Source: Aliivibrio sp.
Lineage (GTDB): Bacteria; Pseudomonadota; Gammaproteobacteria; Enterobacterales; Vibrionaceae
Length of the DNA stretch: 37,693 nucleotides
Direction of reading: 5' to 3'
NCBI GenBank assembly: GCA_016764915.1
Contig: JAESQY010000029.1
Span: 1-37,693 of the forward strand
This document shows, piece by piece, positions 6,935 through 15,952 of this stretch. The first letter of the stretch is position 1. Every line of letters starts with the position of its first letter. A program made the position numbers and the translations under genes. Under the pieces are notes generated by a model. It made no database searches. It was given only the letters and a program-made list of their open reading frames with translations, and was not told the DNA's origin.

Positions 6935-7858
6935 CTACGTACCGATCCTCACCTGCCATTTCAGCCACTCCACAAAACTGGACACCGCTTCTGAGGATGT
7001 GCGGCAGTGTAGATAATAGCCAGCATTGGCTTTGATAGGTCCGAACGGTGAAACCAATTTTCCTTTTTCTAGCTCGTTACCAATTAATGCAAGCCTTGCC
7101 ATCGCGATACCTACTCCAGCTTTTGCTGCTGACATCGCCATGTCGGTACGGTTAAAAAAGTGGCCGCGATGGGTCTCAATACGCGTATTTTTTTCCAGCG
7201 GTATGTAATGTGAGAACCAGTGCTGCCACTCTTGATCGCGAGATGAGGTTTGCCACGGCATCGCATCATGCAGCAGAACCACCTCTTCCCATTTTGGGTT
7301 GCTGTTATCAATCAGCCATAAATGTTTATTTTGGTAGGCTTGGCTCATTACTGGCAACAGATACTCTTCTAATAGAAGTTCACCACTTTTTTTATGGTAT
7401 GGAATTGGGCCGTAATCTATAGCCAGATCAAAATCTTGTTGGTCACTATCCACCAGCGCCCCTTCGGCAAAAATTTGGATCTGAATATCTGGGTGCTGCT
7501 GATTAAAATTTTCTAACCGTGGCACCAGCCATTTATAGGCAAATGATGGAGTGAGCTTTAAGCGAATTTCAGCTGGATTCTGATCCGTTAACATCATCTC
7601 TGCTAGGGTGTTATCTAAGCTACTAAAGCAGGTTTGCGCGACTTGTGACAGTCGTTCACCCTTTTCAGTTAAGCGAATTCCCCTTGAATGCCTTTCAAAC
7701 AGGCTAAAGCCAAGCTGTGTTTCTAATTGCAATAACCGCTGGCTGACCGCCCCTGTGGTTAAATGCAATGCCTTCGCCGCGCTAGTAAAACTCTGGTGCT
7801 TGGCCACTTCGGTAAAAGTAATCAGACCTGCTGCCATGTTGCTTTTAAGATTTTTCAT
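6935..7858 (-). CDS. LysR-family regulator, GcvA/DsdC-like, divergent from D-amino-acid dehydrogenase
   Basis: This 307-aa transcription factor has an N-terminal winged helix-turn-helix (AAKALHLTTGAVSQRLLQLE, about residues 24-43) and a C-terminal substrate-binding-like effector domain. The effector half (TPSFAYKWLVPRLENF, then FDLAIDYG) matches the GcvA/DsdC subgroup, whose members sense glycine or D-serine. It is transcribed away from the D-amino-acid dehydrogenase gene across about 100 bp that contain a repeated TAGTAATC. The likely job is control of that gene in response to an amino acid. The start has a good ribosome site (AGGGTGG). The effector is inferred, not shown. Confidence 0.9.
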   Translation of the reverse strand: MKNLKSNMAAGLITFTEVAKHQSFTSAAKALHLTTGAVSQRLLQLETQLGFSLFERHSRGIRLTEKGERLSQVAQTCFSSLDNTLAEMMLTDQNPAEIRLKLTPSFAYKWLVPRLENFNQQHPDIQIQIFAEGALVDSDQQDFDLAIDYGPIPYHKKSGELLLEEYLLPVMSQAYQNKHLWLIDNSNPKWEEVVLLHDAMPWQTSSRDQEWQHWFSHYIPLEKNTRIETHRGHFFNRTDMAMSAAKAGVGIAMARLALIGNELEKGKLVSPFGPIKANAGYYLHCRTSSEAVSSFVEWLKWQVRIGT

Positions 7859-7870
7859 CCACCCTGCTTA

Positions 7871-7897
7871 TAGTAATCCTATACTCTGTTAGTAATC
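7871..7897. promoter_or_regulatory. Candidate LysR binding repeats
   Basis: TAGTAATC occurs at 7871-7878 and again at 7890-7897, 19 bp apart, in the spacer between the divergent LysR and dehydrogenase genes. Its position suits binding by the LysR protein, but no standard T-N11-A dyad stands out. Confidence 0.35.
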
Positions 7898-7962
7898 TTT
7901 ATCGATTGTTATCACTTTGTAAATAAAAGAATATGCCCGCATTGATAAAGTGTGAGGTTCAG

Positions 7963-9219
7963 ATGGAAGTAATCGTATTAGGAAGCGGCGTGGTTGGATT
8001 GACCTCTGCATGGTATTTGACGCAAGCGGGCCATGAAGTAACAGTGATTGATCGCCAAAGTCGCAGTGGCGAAGAGACCAGTTTTGCCAATGCCGGACAG
8101 ATCTCTTATGGTTATTCCTCTCCATGGGCCGCACCAGGCATTCCGAAAAAAGCGGTAAAGTGGTTATTGCAACAACATGCGCCACTTAAAATTAAACCGT
8201 CACTCTCCCCTGAGTTATACAAATGGGCCAGCCAAATGCTGCTCAACTGCAGTCAGCGACGTTATCAAGTCAACAAATCACGCATGTTGTCGCTGTCGAA
8301 CTACAGCCAAGAGTGTCTGTCCCAATTGAGGAGGGAGGTGACGATAAACTATGAAGGTAAACAACAAGGCACGTTGCAGCTGTTTCGTAATCAGCAGCAG
8401 CTTGATGGGGCTCAAAAAGACATGCGTTTGTTAGAACTGAGTGGCACCCAACACACTCTGTTAGATATGGAGGGCTGCCTAAACCAAGAGCCCGGTTTGC
8501 GTCCTGTAGCAGACAAACTTGCCGGTGGCCTCTATCTGCCTGATGACGAAACCGGTGACTGTTATCTTTTTTGTCAGCAACTGACCAAACTTGCTGAAAG
8601 TGCAGGGGTAAAGTTTGAGTTTAATACCGACGTGCAACGTATCATAAAAGATGGCGATAACATTTGCGGCGTTATCACCAATCGCGGCACCTTCATCGCA
8701 GACAGTTATGTGGTGGCGATGGGCAGTTACTCCACTCAACTTCTCAATACCATTGGCATTCATATTCCAGTATACCCAGTGAAAGGGTACTCACTGACGG
8801 TTCCGATTAAAGATGAACAACTGGCACCGCAATCTACTGTGATGGATGAGAGCTACAAAGTGGCAATGACTCGTTTTGATGATCGCATTCGTATTGCAGG
8901 CACTGCAGAGTTAACGGGGTTTGATTACTCGATTCCTGAGAAACGCAAAGCGACTATTGCGATGGTGGTGAAAGATCTGTTTCCACAAGCGGGTCATTTT
9001 GAACAAGGGGAGTTCTGGACTGGATTACGTCCGATGACACCGGATGGTACCCCTATCATTGGTAAGACTCAGTACAAAAACCTCTATACCAATACAGGGC
9101 ATGGCACACTTGGCTGGACTATGGCTTGCGGCTCGGCACAACTGCTCACCGATGTTATCAACAACAGTGAAAGTGCTATTGATAGCCAACAATTTGATTT
9201 ATTCCGATATTCCGCATAA
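7963..9219 (+). CDS. dadA: FAD-dependent D-amino-acid dehydrogenase (DadA family)
   Basis: This enzyme oxidises D-amino acids such as D-alanine to 2-oxo acids and ammonia, passing electrons to the respiratory chain, and is usually bound to the inner face of the membrane. The product is 418 aa, near the usual 415-435. It opens with the dinucleotide-binding fold VLGSGVVGLTSAWYL and an acidic strand end VIDR. The DadA block SFANAGQISYGYSSPWAAPG follows, and the C-terminus has TGLRPMTPDGTPIIG and NTGHGTLGWTMACGS. I start at ATG 7963, which has a GTGAGG ribosome site and begins directly with the FAD fold; an upstream ATG at 7933 adds ten unlikely residues. The neighbours, a LysR regulator and an AGCS symporter, suggest uptake and breakdown of alanine or glycine-type amino acids. 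Confidence 0.92.
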   Translation: MEVIVLGSGVVGLTSAWYLTQAGHEVTVIDRQSRSGEETSFANAGQISYGYSSPWAAPGIPKKAVKWLLQQHAPLKIKPSLSPELYKWASQMLLNCSQRRYQVNKSRMLSLSNYSQECLSQLRREVTINYEGKQQGTLQLFRNQQQLDGAQKDMRLLELSGTQHTLLDMEGCLNQEPGLRPVADKLAGGLYLPDDETGDCYLFCQQLTKLAESAGVKFEFNTDVQRIIKDGDNICGVITNRGTFIADSYVVAMGSYSTQLLNTIGIHIPVYPVKGYSLTVPIKDEQLAPQSTVMDESYKVAMTRFDDRIRIAGTAELTGFDYSIPEKRKATIAMVVKDLFPQAGHFEQGEFWTGLRPMTPDGTPIIGKTQYKNLYTNTGHGTLGWTMACGSAQLLTDVINNSESAIDSQQFDLFRYSA

Positions 9220-9508
9220 TAGTCCAGTATTCCTGTTGTCATTTGAAACATAAAACTTGTAACCATTTGTAATATCAATGCGCAGGGCTTAGACAATAGT
9301 CTGATGAATCAGCAATTAACTTCAGCCTAATCATTCATAGCCGTTATATTGGCCATTAAACTCATTAATTTTAGCATTATGCGCTTGCGGTCACACCAAA
9401 GGCGTTTAATAGTTAAATACATTAACAAAGCCGTTACAAATGAACTAATATCTCGACCGAACAATAATAATAAAGCAACTTTTACTCAAAACATTTAAAG
9501 GACACATC

Positions 9509-11050
9509 ATGCAATCATTTGTTGATTTTATAAACGGAATTATTTGGAGCCCATTTTTAATATATTTGTGCTTAGGCGCAGGTCTGTTTTACTCCGTACT
9601 AACCCGTTTTGTACAAGTTCGTCACTTTTTCGAAATGTGGCGTCTGCTACTGTCTGGTAAAAGCACAGACGAAGGTATTTCATCGTTCCAAGCACTCGCA
9701 GTATCCCTCTCTGGCCGTGTAGGTACAGGTAACATTGCTGGTGTTGCAGCCGCTATCGGTTTTGGTGGTCCGGGTGCCGTATTCTGGATGTGGGTTGTGG
9801 CTTTCTTCGGTGCAGCAACGGCATACGCAGAATCAACACTGGCTCAAATCTATAAAGAAGAAGACGAAGGTCAATTCCGTGGCGGCCCTGCTTACTACAT
9901 CGAAAAAGCGATGGGTCAGAAGTGGTATGCTTGGATTTTTGCCATCTCTACTATTTTCGCTTGTGGTATTTTACTGCCAGGCGTGCAATCAAACAGCATC
10001 GGAAACGCGGTTGAAGCGGCATTCGGTTCTGGTGACATGATAGAAACCGCTATCGGTACTTTTAGTTTCGCCAAAATTTTAACCGGTACTTTTATCGCTA
10101 TCTTCCTAGCTTTCATCATCTTCGGTGGTGTTAAGCGTATTGCAAACTTCACTCAAATCGTTGTGCCATTTATGGCGCTTGCATACCTCATTGTTGCTTT
10201 CATTATTATCTTGCTTAACATCGGGCAAGTTCCAGCGGTATTTGCAATGATCCTTGGTGATGCATTCACTCCGATGGCTGGCTTTGGTGCTGCTATTGGT
10301 TGGGGTGTTAAGCGTGGTGTTTACTCAAACGAAGCGGGTCAAGGTACAGGTCCTCACGCGGCAGCTGCTGCAAGTGTTGATCACCCAGCTCAGCAAGGTT
10401 TGGTTCAAGCATTCTCTATCTACATCGATACACTGCTTGTTTGTTCTGCAACAGCGTTCATGATCATCATCACTGGTGCTTATAACGTTCACGGCGGCTC
10501 TGAAGGTGTCTTCCTTGTTCAGAATTTAGCAGCAAACATCGGCGCTAATGGTCCTGTATTTACTCAAATGGCCATTGAAAGTGCGATGCCAGGAGTTGGC
10601 AAACCGTTCATTGCATTTGCTCTGTTCTTCTTTGCCTTTACTACCATTCTTGCTTACTACTACATCGCAGAAACCAATATCGCGTATCTACGTCGTACCG
10701 TTAAGATCCCAGGCATGATGTTCATTCTTAAAGTCGTTCTTATTACTGCCGTGTTCTATGGCACAATCAAAACAGCAAACCTTGCATGGGCAATGGGTGA
10801 TGTGGGTGTGGGTGTAATGGCTTGGTTGAACATTGTGGGGATTATCATTATCTTCTTTATGTCTAAGCCTGCGATTAAGGCACTGCATGATTACGAAGCT
10901 CAGCAACGTGCTGGTGTGACTGAATATACGTTTAACCCTGTTAAGCTTGGCATTAAAGGTGCTACTTATTGGGAAGAACGCTACAACAAAGGTTTGAAGA
11001 AGTCTTCACAGAGCGCTCAAGCAGATGGAAAACCTGCAGAGCAATCGTAA
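9509..11050 (+). CDS. AGCS-family alanine/glycine:cation symporter
   Basis: This 513-aa inner-membrane transporter belongs to the alanine or glycine:cation symporter family and is expected to couple amino-acid uptake to Na+. About eleven hydrophobic segments span the sequence. Signature stretches include SLSGRVGTGNIAGVAAAIGF (about residues 66-85), FRGGPAYYIEKAMG and GVKRGVYSNEAGQGTGPHAA. The start has a clear AAAGGA ribosome site. The 289-bp gap from dadA is long enough for its own promoter, and I see no glycine-riboswitch core there. A strong bidirectional terminator follows. With the upstream dehydrogenase it probably feeds D-amino-acid catabolism. Substrate preference between alanine, glycine and serine cannot be read from sequence. 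Confidence 0.95.
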   Translation: MQSFVDFINGIIWSPFLIYLCLGAGLFYSVLTRFVQVRHFFEMWRLLLSGKSTDEGISSFQALAVSLSGRVGTGNIAGVAAAIGFGGPGAVFWMWVVAFFGAATAYAESTLAQIYKEEDEGQFRGGPAYYIEKAMGQKWYAWIFAISTIFACGILLPGVQSNSIGNAVEAAFGSGDMIETAIGTFSFAKILTGTFIAIFLAFIIFGGVKRIANFTQIVVPFMALAYLIVAFIIILLNIGQVPAVFAMILGDAFTPMAGFGAAIGWGVKRGVYSNEAGQGTGPHAAAAASVDHPAQQGLVQAFSIYIDTLLVCSATAFMIIITGAYNVHGGSEGVFLVQNLAANIGANGPVFTQMAIESAMPGVGKPFIAFALFFFAFTTILAYYYIAETNIAYLRRTVKIPGMMFILKVVLITAVFYGTIKTANLAWAMGDVGVGVMAWLNIVGIIIIFFMSKPAIKALHDYEAQQRAGVTEYTFNPVKLGIKGATYWEERYNKGLKKSSQSAQADGKPAEQS

Positions 11051-11073
11051 GCCTTAAATAAAATAACGGTAAT

Positions 11074-11107
11074 AAAAGAGGGCTAACCAGTGGTTAGCCC
11101 TCTTTTT
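11074..11107. terminator. Bidirectional terminator between symporter and DsbA-like gene
   Basis: A 15-bp stem, AAAAGAGGGCTAACC (11074-11088) pairing with GGTTAGCCCTCTTTT (11092-11106), has a 3-base loop, with A residues on one side and T residues on the other. It can stop transcription from both converging genes. Confidence 0.92.
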
Positions 11108-11125
11108 ATGTCAATGTAAAAGCAA

Positions 11126-11758
11126 TTACTTCGTTCTTAAGTAATTAATGGTATTGGCGATGTCTTCAATATCTTTATGGTTGCTACTTTGAACTAGGTA
11201 TTTACCTTTCACTAAAAAAGCAGGTACCGATTGAAGTTGCGACTTCTCCACTAACTCTTCTGAGAATTGAAGCTGAGCAAATACTGTCTCTCTCTGCTTC
11301 TCATCAAGGGTGTATGGACTTGCCATACCTCGGCTGCCGAAAATCTGATCTAAAACAGGCTGAAACTCTTTAGTCATGAACTTATCAGAGTCTTGAATCG
11401 CTGCAAACAGCTCACTCATTAACGCTTTATCAGGAACACCATCATCTGATTGCATTGCTGCTGTGTAGTAGATAATCGCGGCAAGTTGAGCCGATTCATT
11501 AAAGACCACATGCACTTTGTCGGTTCTCACTTTCGTTATCGCTTCAATGGCTGGGATCTGCTCTTCCATCTTACGACAATGTCCGCACACCAATGAAAAT
11601 ACCTCAACCACTTCTGCCATGTCACCCTGAGCAATTGCCGTTGGAATAGTGGTGTATTTGTCACCCTCTTTTGGTACATCGGCCTCACTGCAACCCGCGA
11701 GTGTCAGCAAAGAGAAAAGAACAATAAGAGTGGGTTTAAAAACAGATAACTTTTTCAT
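11126..11758 (-). CDS. DsbA-like thioredoxin-fold lipoprotein
   Basis: This is a predicted periplasmic thiol:disulphide oxidoreductase tethered by lipid. The 210-aa product begins with a lipoprotein signal (hydrophobic stretch, lipobox LAGC with Cys23). Ser at +2 predicts sorting to the outer membrane. A thioredoxin fold follows with the redox motif CGHC at 58-61 and a cis-proline loop, SVPAF, near the C-terminus. A helical insertion between these fits DsbA rather than thioredoxin. Housekeeping DsbA is soluble, so this is an accessory member. The start has a GAGG ribosome site. No substrate is suggested by the neighbours, an amino-acid symporter and a chemoreceptor. Confidence 0.88.
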   Translation of the reverse strand: MKKLSVFKPTLIVLFSLLTLAGCSEADVPKEGDKYTTIPTAIAQGDMAEVVEVFSLVCGHCRKMEEQIPAIEAITKVRTDKVHVVFNESAQLAAIIYYTAAMQSDDGVPDKALMSELFAAIQDSDKFMTKEFQPVLDQIFGSRGMASPYTLDEKQRETVFAQLQFSEELVEKSQLQSVPAFLVKGKYLVQSSNHKDIEDIANTINYLRTK

Positions 11759-12082
11759 TACAGCCTCGAATATATAAAGAGGCGCAATGATAACCTTAGA
11801 GCTAAGTCTAAGGTCAATATTTATTATCCATAAATCAGCACTACTCTGCTACGTATTGCTTTGTTCTTACATCATATTCAAATATAAAATCAATGGGTGG
11901 ACCTGGTCTGGATGGGCTTGATGAAGAAAAGAACGATTTTTTCACTTTTTCTGGAATGGATGTTTGTGTTAATCGAATTAAGGGATATTTGCTCTGCTGA
12001 TTATCTTAGTAGACTGTTAAGTCATTAATGGTACTAAAACCACCGCTATTTTCATGCCAGCGGAACAGTGGCGTCTTCAGCA
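11759..12082. other. Intergenic region between DsbA-like and chemoreceptor genes
   Basis: It holds the promoter region of the minus-strand DsbA-like gene and otherwise nothing I recognise. A minus-strand stretch of about 56 codons without a start or stop is present near 11850-12010 but resembles no known protein. Confidence 0.4.
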
Positions 12083-12118
12083 AAAAAATACCAAGAGCAA
12101 TGGTCACACTCTTGGTAT
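12083..12118 (-). terminator. Terminator of the dCache chemoreceptor gene
   Basis: On the minus strand ATACCAAGAG (12118-12109) pairs with CTCTTGGTAT (12097-12088) around an 11-base loop and runs straight into a T tract (A run at 12082-12088 on the plus strand). It lies about 45 bases after the chemoreceptor stop. Confidence 0.88.
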
Positions 12119-12161
12119 CAAGTTACTTATTTTCTAAACGACTCATCTTGTCAAAGTGAGC

Positions 12162-14048
12162 TTAAATAATAAACTTATTCACCTCTTGGTCAATAGTGCG
12201 ACCTATAGAGGATAACTCAGCGCTGGTTTCAACAATTTTGTTACTTGATACAAAGGTAGCTTCCGTTGAATCCGCAATGTTAACCACGTTACGCGAGATC
12301 TCTTCTGATACATTTGTTTGCTCTTCAGACGCCGTTGCTATTTGAACGTTCATATCTGAAATGCGCGCTATCGCTTCAGAGATTTTCGCTAGTGATGCTC
12401 CCGCTTCTCCTGCTTTTTGCACACTCACAATACTGGTCTCTTTACTTTGACGCATGGTATCAACCGCACGTTTTGCGCCATCTTGTAAGCTGGTAATTTT
12501 GGCGTTGATCTCCTCGGTACTGACTTGTGTTTTACCCGCCAAGTTCCTCACTTCATCGGCAACCACCGCAAAACCTCGACCTTGTTCACCCGCACGCGCC
12601 GCTTCTATTGCAGCGTTCAATGCCAGCAAGTTTGTCTGCTCTGCAATCCCTTTGATAACTTCTAACACGGTGCTGATCTGCGCTACTTCTTGATCAAGTT
12701 CTGCAATCACGGTCTCCGCAGATTCTAGATTGGTTGCTAAACCTTGAATAGAGGCTATTGCTTCCTCCACCACTTTATTGGTGACTTCCCCTTCTCGGTC
12801 AGCATCTCTTGCCGCTTCCGCTGCACCTTGCGCATTCATCGCTATCTCATTCGACGCAGAACTCATCTCTGCAACCGCAGTAGCAACTTGCTCAGTCTCG
12901 CGACGCTGTTTTTCCATCTCTTGCTGACTGCTTTGTGAAGTTTGGTTCATCACCTCAGCAATGGTGTTCATCTGGCCAGAGTTGGCTTTGAAGTCGATCA
13001 TCATTAGATGGATATTATGCACAAAACTGTTAAAGCTCTCAGCAAGTTGTCCAATTTCATCTTTGCTTTCAATTTCAAGACGACGGGTTAAATCACCCTC
13101 ACCTTGAGCCACATCTTTCATAGCAACTTGCAATTTACGTAACGGTTGCGTCATTTTCCCAAGTAGGAGACTGATCACGACCATAGAGAGAAAAATCGCA
13201 ATTGGCGTTAAAATGAATGACAGATTACGGATTTCACTCATCGATGCATAAGCTTGATTTTTGTCTATCTCAACAGCCAGTGACCAATCTACCGTTGGCA
13301 CTCCTGTAATTGGGAAGAAACCAACCAATACCTCTTTTCCTGCGTTGTTTGTTTCTGTCAATTCTGGCTGAATCGTTAAGTTTTTATTTGAGTAAACTTC
13401 TGAGATATTCTTACCATTTAACGACGAGTCACTGTGCACCAATATTTTGCCCTCTTTAGAGACAATATAAGCGTGACCAATACCATTAAAGTTGATCTCT
13501 GAGAGGGTTTCAACAATGTAGTTCAGCGATAAATCACCCGCTGCTACTCCGGCAAACGATCCATTCTGTCTGATAGGTGTTGCGGTTGAGATCAAGACTG
13601 CACTACTGGTAGCATCAACATACGGTTCAGTAAATGATGAACTCATGGTTGATTTTGTTTTGGTATACCAAGGTCGGCCTCGAGGATCATAATCTGCTGG
13701 CAGCTTCTCATTTGGATCATCCATGACCATAACGCCCTGTTCACTGCCAACATAAACGTAAACATAACCACCTGCATTTTTAATTAATGCTAATTCATTA
13801 CGGTTCATATCTTCAGAAATTGGCCCCGTTGATGCAGCCACCGCTTCAATGGATGACAACTTACCATTTAACCAACCAGCAATGTTGCTTGAGGATGTTC
13901 TCGACATCTCTTTTAAATTTGACTGTAAACTGGCTGTCGTCTGTTTTTCTACCACATTATAATTGACCACGGAAAGTGAGGTAAGCGCCACGGCGATTAT
14001 CGAACAAGTTGCTACTATTATTTTTTTTGAAAACCCAAGATTTTTCAT
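12162..14048 (-). CDS. Methyl-accepting chemotaxis protein with dCache sensor
   Basis: This is a complete transmembrane chemoreceptor of about 628 aa. The order is a short cytoplasmic start, TM1 (about 10-30), a periplasmic double-Cache sensor (about 35-270; DPRGRPWYTKTK and DWSLAVEIDK are typical), TM2 (about 275-298, IFLSMVVISLLLG), HAMP, and a full signalling domain with [19 protein letters not shown] at the tip. The dCache class often binds amino acids or other small metabolites, but no ligand can be assigned. I start at ATG 14048, which has an AGGG ribosome site seven bases upstream. An upstream ATG at 14087 would add 13 residues with no ribosome site. It ends in QEVNKFII, the end usual in Vibrio receptors. 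Confidence 0.95.
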   Translation of the reverse strand: MKNLGFSKKIIVATCSIIAVALTSLSVVNYNVVEKQTTASLQSNLKEMSRTSSSNIAGWLNGKLSSIEAVAASTGPISEDMNRNELALIKNAGGYVYVYVGSEQGVMVMDDPNEKLPADYDPRGRPWYTKTKSTMSSSFTEPYVDATSSAVLISTATPIRQNGSFAGVAAGDLSLNYIVETLSEINFNGIGHAYIVSKEGKILVHSDSSLNGKNISEVYSNKNLTIQPELTETNNAGKEVLVGFFPITGVPTVDWSLAVEIDKNQAYASMSEIRNLSFILTPIAIFLSMVVISLLLGKMTQPLRKLQVAMKDVAQGEGDLTRRLEIESKDEIGQLAESFNSFVHNIHLMMIDFKANSGQMNTIAEVMNQTSQSSQQEMEKQRRETEQVATAVAEMSSASNEIAMNAQGAAEAARDADREGEVTNKVVEEAIASIQGLATNLESAETVIAELDQEVAQISTVLEVIKGIAEQTNLLALNAAIEAARAGEQGRGFAVVADEVRNLAGKTQVSTEEINAKITSLQDGAKRAVDTMRQSKETSIVSVQKAGEAGASLAKISEAIARISDMNVQIATASEEQTNVSEEISRNVVNIADSTEATFVSSNKIVETSAELSSIGRTIDQEVNKFII

Positions 14049-14485
14049 ATATTTCCCTACTACTGATAAAACGGACGCATTCATCACTAAGATAAATGTA
14101 AGGGTTTATTGACAATATTGCCAATTATAAGAAGGAATTATTTTCCTATCCTAAGATGAATTATAAAGTGCATAATTAAATTATAAAACTCACAGGATAA
14201 TTTTATTCTCAATGAAATATTATCCATATTAATCAGTAAATTAAACAAACTCTCTAATTCTCATTCATAAGAATAAAATCAATTCATAAGTGCATGAATA
14301 TGTGACGAATATTACGAGTGCGCATCCAGTCGCATAATGACTTCTGCTGATCTGCACCTTATTGAAACGTTTAAGAAAAATTTCAATTTGATAGTGTGAG
14401 AGTGTTCAATTTTTGTGCGTGATTTTTATAACTTATTAGACTTGATTGGTTTACACTGACTTTTTACCAACAAAAGGTCAGATCA
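14049..14485. other. Divergent intergenic region, very AT-rich
   Basis: This carries the promoters for the chemoreceptor (leftward) and the ABM-domain gene (rightward). The one structured item is a near-perfect palindrome at 14109-14124. I see no small gene and no riboswitch-like structure. Confidence 0.45.
14109..14124. promoter_or_regulatory. 16-bp palindrome upstream of chemoreceptor gene
   Basis: TTGACAATATTGCCAA is self-complementary except for one base pair. It sits about 60 bases upstream of the chemoreceptor start, in the likely promoter, and could be an operator. The binding protein is unknown. Confidence 0.4.
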
Positions 14486-14836
14486 ATGTCTACACGTGTT
14501 TATGTTTTAGCGCAGTTTCGTCCCAAAGCGGGTAAAGAGTCTGAACTGTTTGAAATATTAAAAGCTTTAGAACCCGATGCTTACCGTGAGCAGGCCTGTA
14601 TTCAATACATGCTGACACGCCAAATTTCGCACCCAAGTGCAACACGCACTGATTACCCTATTGTTTTTAATGAGATTTGGAACGATGGTGAGAGTTGGGC
14701 CGCTCATGGACGTCGTAAGCAAATTCAACACTTCTTTGATACTCAGGTCACCGCAGAAAATGGTTTGGTGGAAGATGCTATTGTCACAGCCTACACCGAT
14801 GAAGGGTATGACTATGACGCGCCAGTATTTGAATAA
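14486..14836 (+). CDS. ABM-domain protein (putative quinol monooxygenase family)
   Basis: This small 116-aa ferredoxin-like alpha/beta protein is of the antibiotic-biosynthesis-monooxygenase (ABM) superfamily, which includes YgiN-type quinol monooxygenases. The pattern RVYVLAQFRPKAGKESELFEIL at the start, FNEIWNDGESWAAHGRRKQI in the middle and a C-terminal acidic tail (DEGYDYDAPVFE) fits the fold. These proteins are cytoplasmic dimers that need no cofactor. Many have no known substrate, so the function is open. The start has an AAAGG ribosome site, and a terminator follows within 45 bases, so it is a single-gene unit. Confidence 0.75.
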   Translation: MSTRVYVLAQFRPKAGKESELFEILKALEPDAYREQACIQYMLTRQISHPSATRTDYPIVFNEIWNDGESWAAHGRRKQIQHFFDTQVTAENGLVEDAIVTAYTDEGYDYDAPVFE

Positions 14837-14876
14837 TACTCTACGCTAACGGTACTGATTAGCGGCCTATAACAAA

Positions 14877-14905
14877 AAGAGCGTGCACACGGCACGCTCT
14901 TATTT
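14877..14905. terminator. Bidirectional terminator after ABM-domain gene
   Basis: AAGAGCGTGC (14877-14886) pairs with GCACGCTCTT (14892-14901) around a 5-base loop. It has an A run before and TATTT after, and can serve the ABM gene and the converging SorC-type gene. Confidence 0.85.
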
Positions 14906-14942
14906 GTTCATCAATGAAAGCCAAACATTAATCATCACATCG

Positions 14943-15902
14943 TTAACAATATAACAAGAAATCTGCAGTGGCTTCATCAATAATAAGATCCGAAACAAAA
15001 CCGCCTATTATCGCACCATAAGTGGCTTCATAATTATACTCACCACAGGCCATAAATATTCGTTGTTTAATCAATCTCAGTTGAGCCAAACTAATTCCTA
15101 AAATTCTCAAATCAACTTCACTCACCACTGGGTTTCCATTGATATCGTAAAAGCGCCCACAAATTACTCCAACTGCGCCTAACTCACGATAGTGATTCAT
15201 TTCATCTTCCGTTAATACCCCGCACCGAATAAGCGGATTATCATTTCTTGAATTGCCAACCATGAAAAACGCTTTGTTGCACTGCTTTAGAATAGAAAAA
15301 TTAGCTTGAATAATAGGTTCGGCTTGTAACTCCATTGCTAATCTTGGGTTGGATACGACCGCTGGTACATGGAGGCTAGCACAACGTCCGGAGAACTTAC
15401 TGGCTATTTGTGAAGACGATTCAATCGTCGTAAAATCTGGTTGCGAAGGCATCGAGCCTAACATTTGAATAACCGTAACATTGTTTAATGGCTTTGGCGT
15501 CAGCTTGTTTCCCATCTGGTGAATGGTTCTGCCCCAGGCAACACCTAATACATCATCTTCTTGTACTACTTGGTTAAGATACATGGCTCCCGCTTTAGCT
15601 AAACGCTCACGAGGAACCGCATCTTGTTTTGCACTAGGAATAATAATGACATTTCGTAGATCGAATTTGTTTTTAATTCGAACAGCAGTATCAATTGAAG
15701 AAAAAGATTTTTGGTCAAGATTTATCTGCACATACCCTTTCTCTCTCGCTACTTGCAGATATTTAACAATGGTCACCCTAGATACTTTCATCAACTTAGA
15801 TATTTCAGATTGATTCATCCCATCTTGATAGTAAAGCCACGTGGCTTGCAAAATGGGGTCTCCATCAAATGAGTTTAGCGATTTATCTGCTTTGCTGTTC
15901 AT
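14943..15902 (-). CDS. SorC/DeoR-type sugar-binding transcriptional regulator
   Basis: This 319-aa regulator is divergent from the sugar-uptake operon it probably controls. The N-terminus has a sigma-70-region-4-like helix-turn-helix (YYQDGMNQSEISKLMKVSRV, about residues 29-48). It is followed by the long SorC effector domain, which resembles a phosphosugar isomerase (GVAWGRTIHQMGN, VIQMLGSM, GVICGRFYDINGNPV). Known relatives (SorC, LsrR, DeoR of Bacillus) respond to phosphorylated sugars. Here the natural candidate is methylthioribose-1-phosphate, 5-deoxyribose-1-phosphate or the matching ribulose-1-phosphate. The start has an AAAGG ribosome site. Family assignment is secure; the effector is inference from the neighbouring kinase and isomerase. 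Confidence 0.9.
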   Translation of the reverse strand: MNSKADKSLNSFDGDPILQATWLYYQDGMNQSEISKLMKVSRVTIVKYLQVAREKGYVQINLDQKSFSSIDTAVRIKNKFDLRNVIIIPSAKQDAVPRERLAKAGAMYLNQVVQEDDVLGVAWGRTIHQMGNKLTPKPLNNVTVIQMLGSMPSQPDFTTIESSSQIASKFSGRCASLHVPAVVSNPRLAMELQAEPIIQANFSILKQCNKAFFMVGNSRNDNPLIRCGVLTEDEMNHYRELGAVGVICGRFYDINGNPVVSEVDLRILGISLAQLRLIKQRIFMACGEYNYEATYGAIIGGFVSDLIIDEATADFLLYC

Positions 15903-15952
15903 GATCTTGACCTTTCCAATTATATAGATTGAAAAACAAACTATCTCTAAAA

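Noticed and set aside
7608..7892. A 94-codon plus-strand frame
   Set aside because: It lies opposite the LysR coding sequence, and its composition follows from that gene.
9220..9508. Glycine riboswitch before the AGCS symporter, as known upstream of a Vibrio cholerae homologue
   Set aside because: I found no conserved aptamer core in the gap and no expression-platform hairpin before the start.
11850..12010. A start-less minus-strand frame of about 56 codons
   Set aside because: No start codon, low complexity (Ser/Pro run) and no recognisable homology, so it could be chance.
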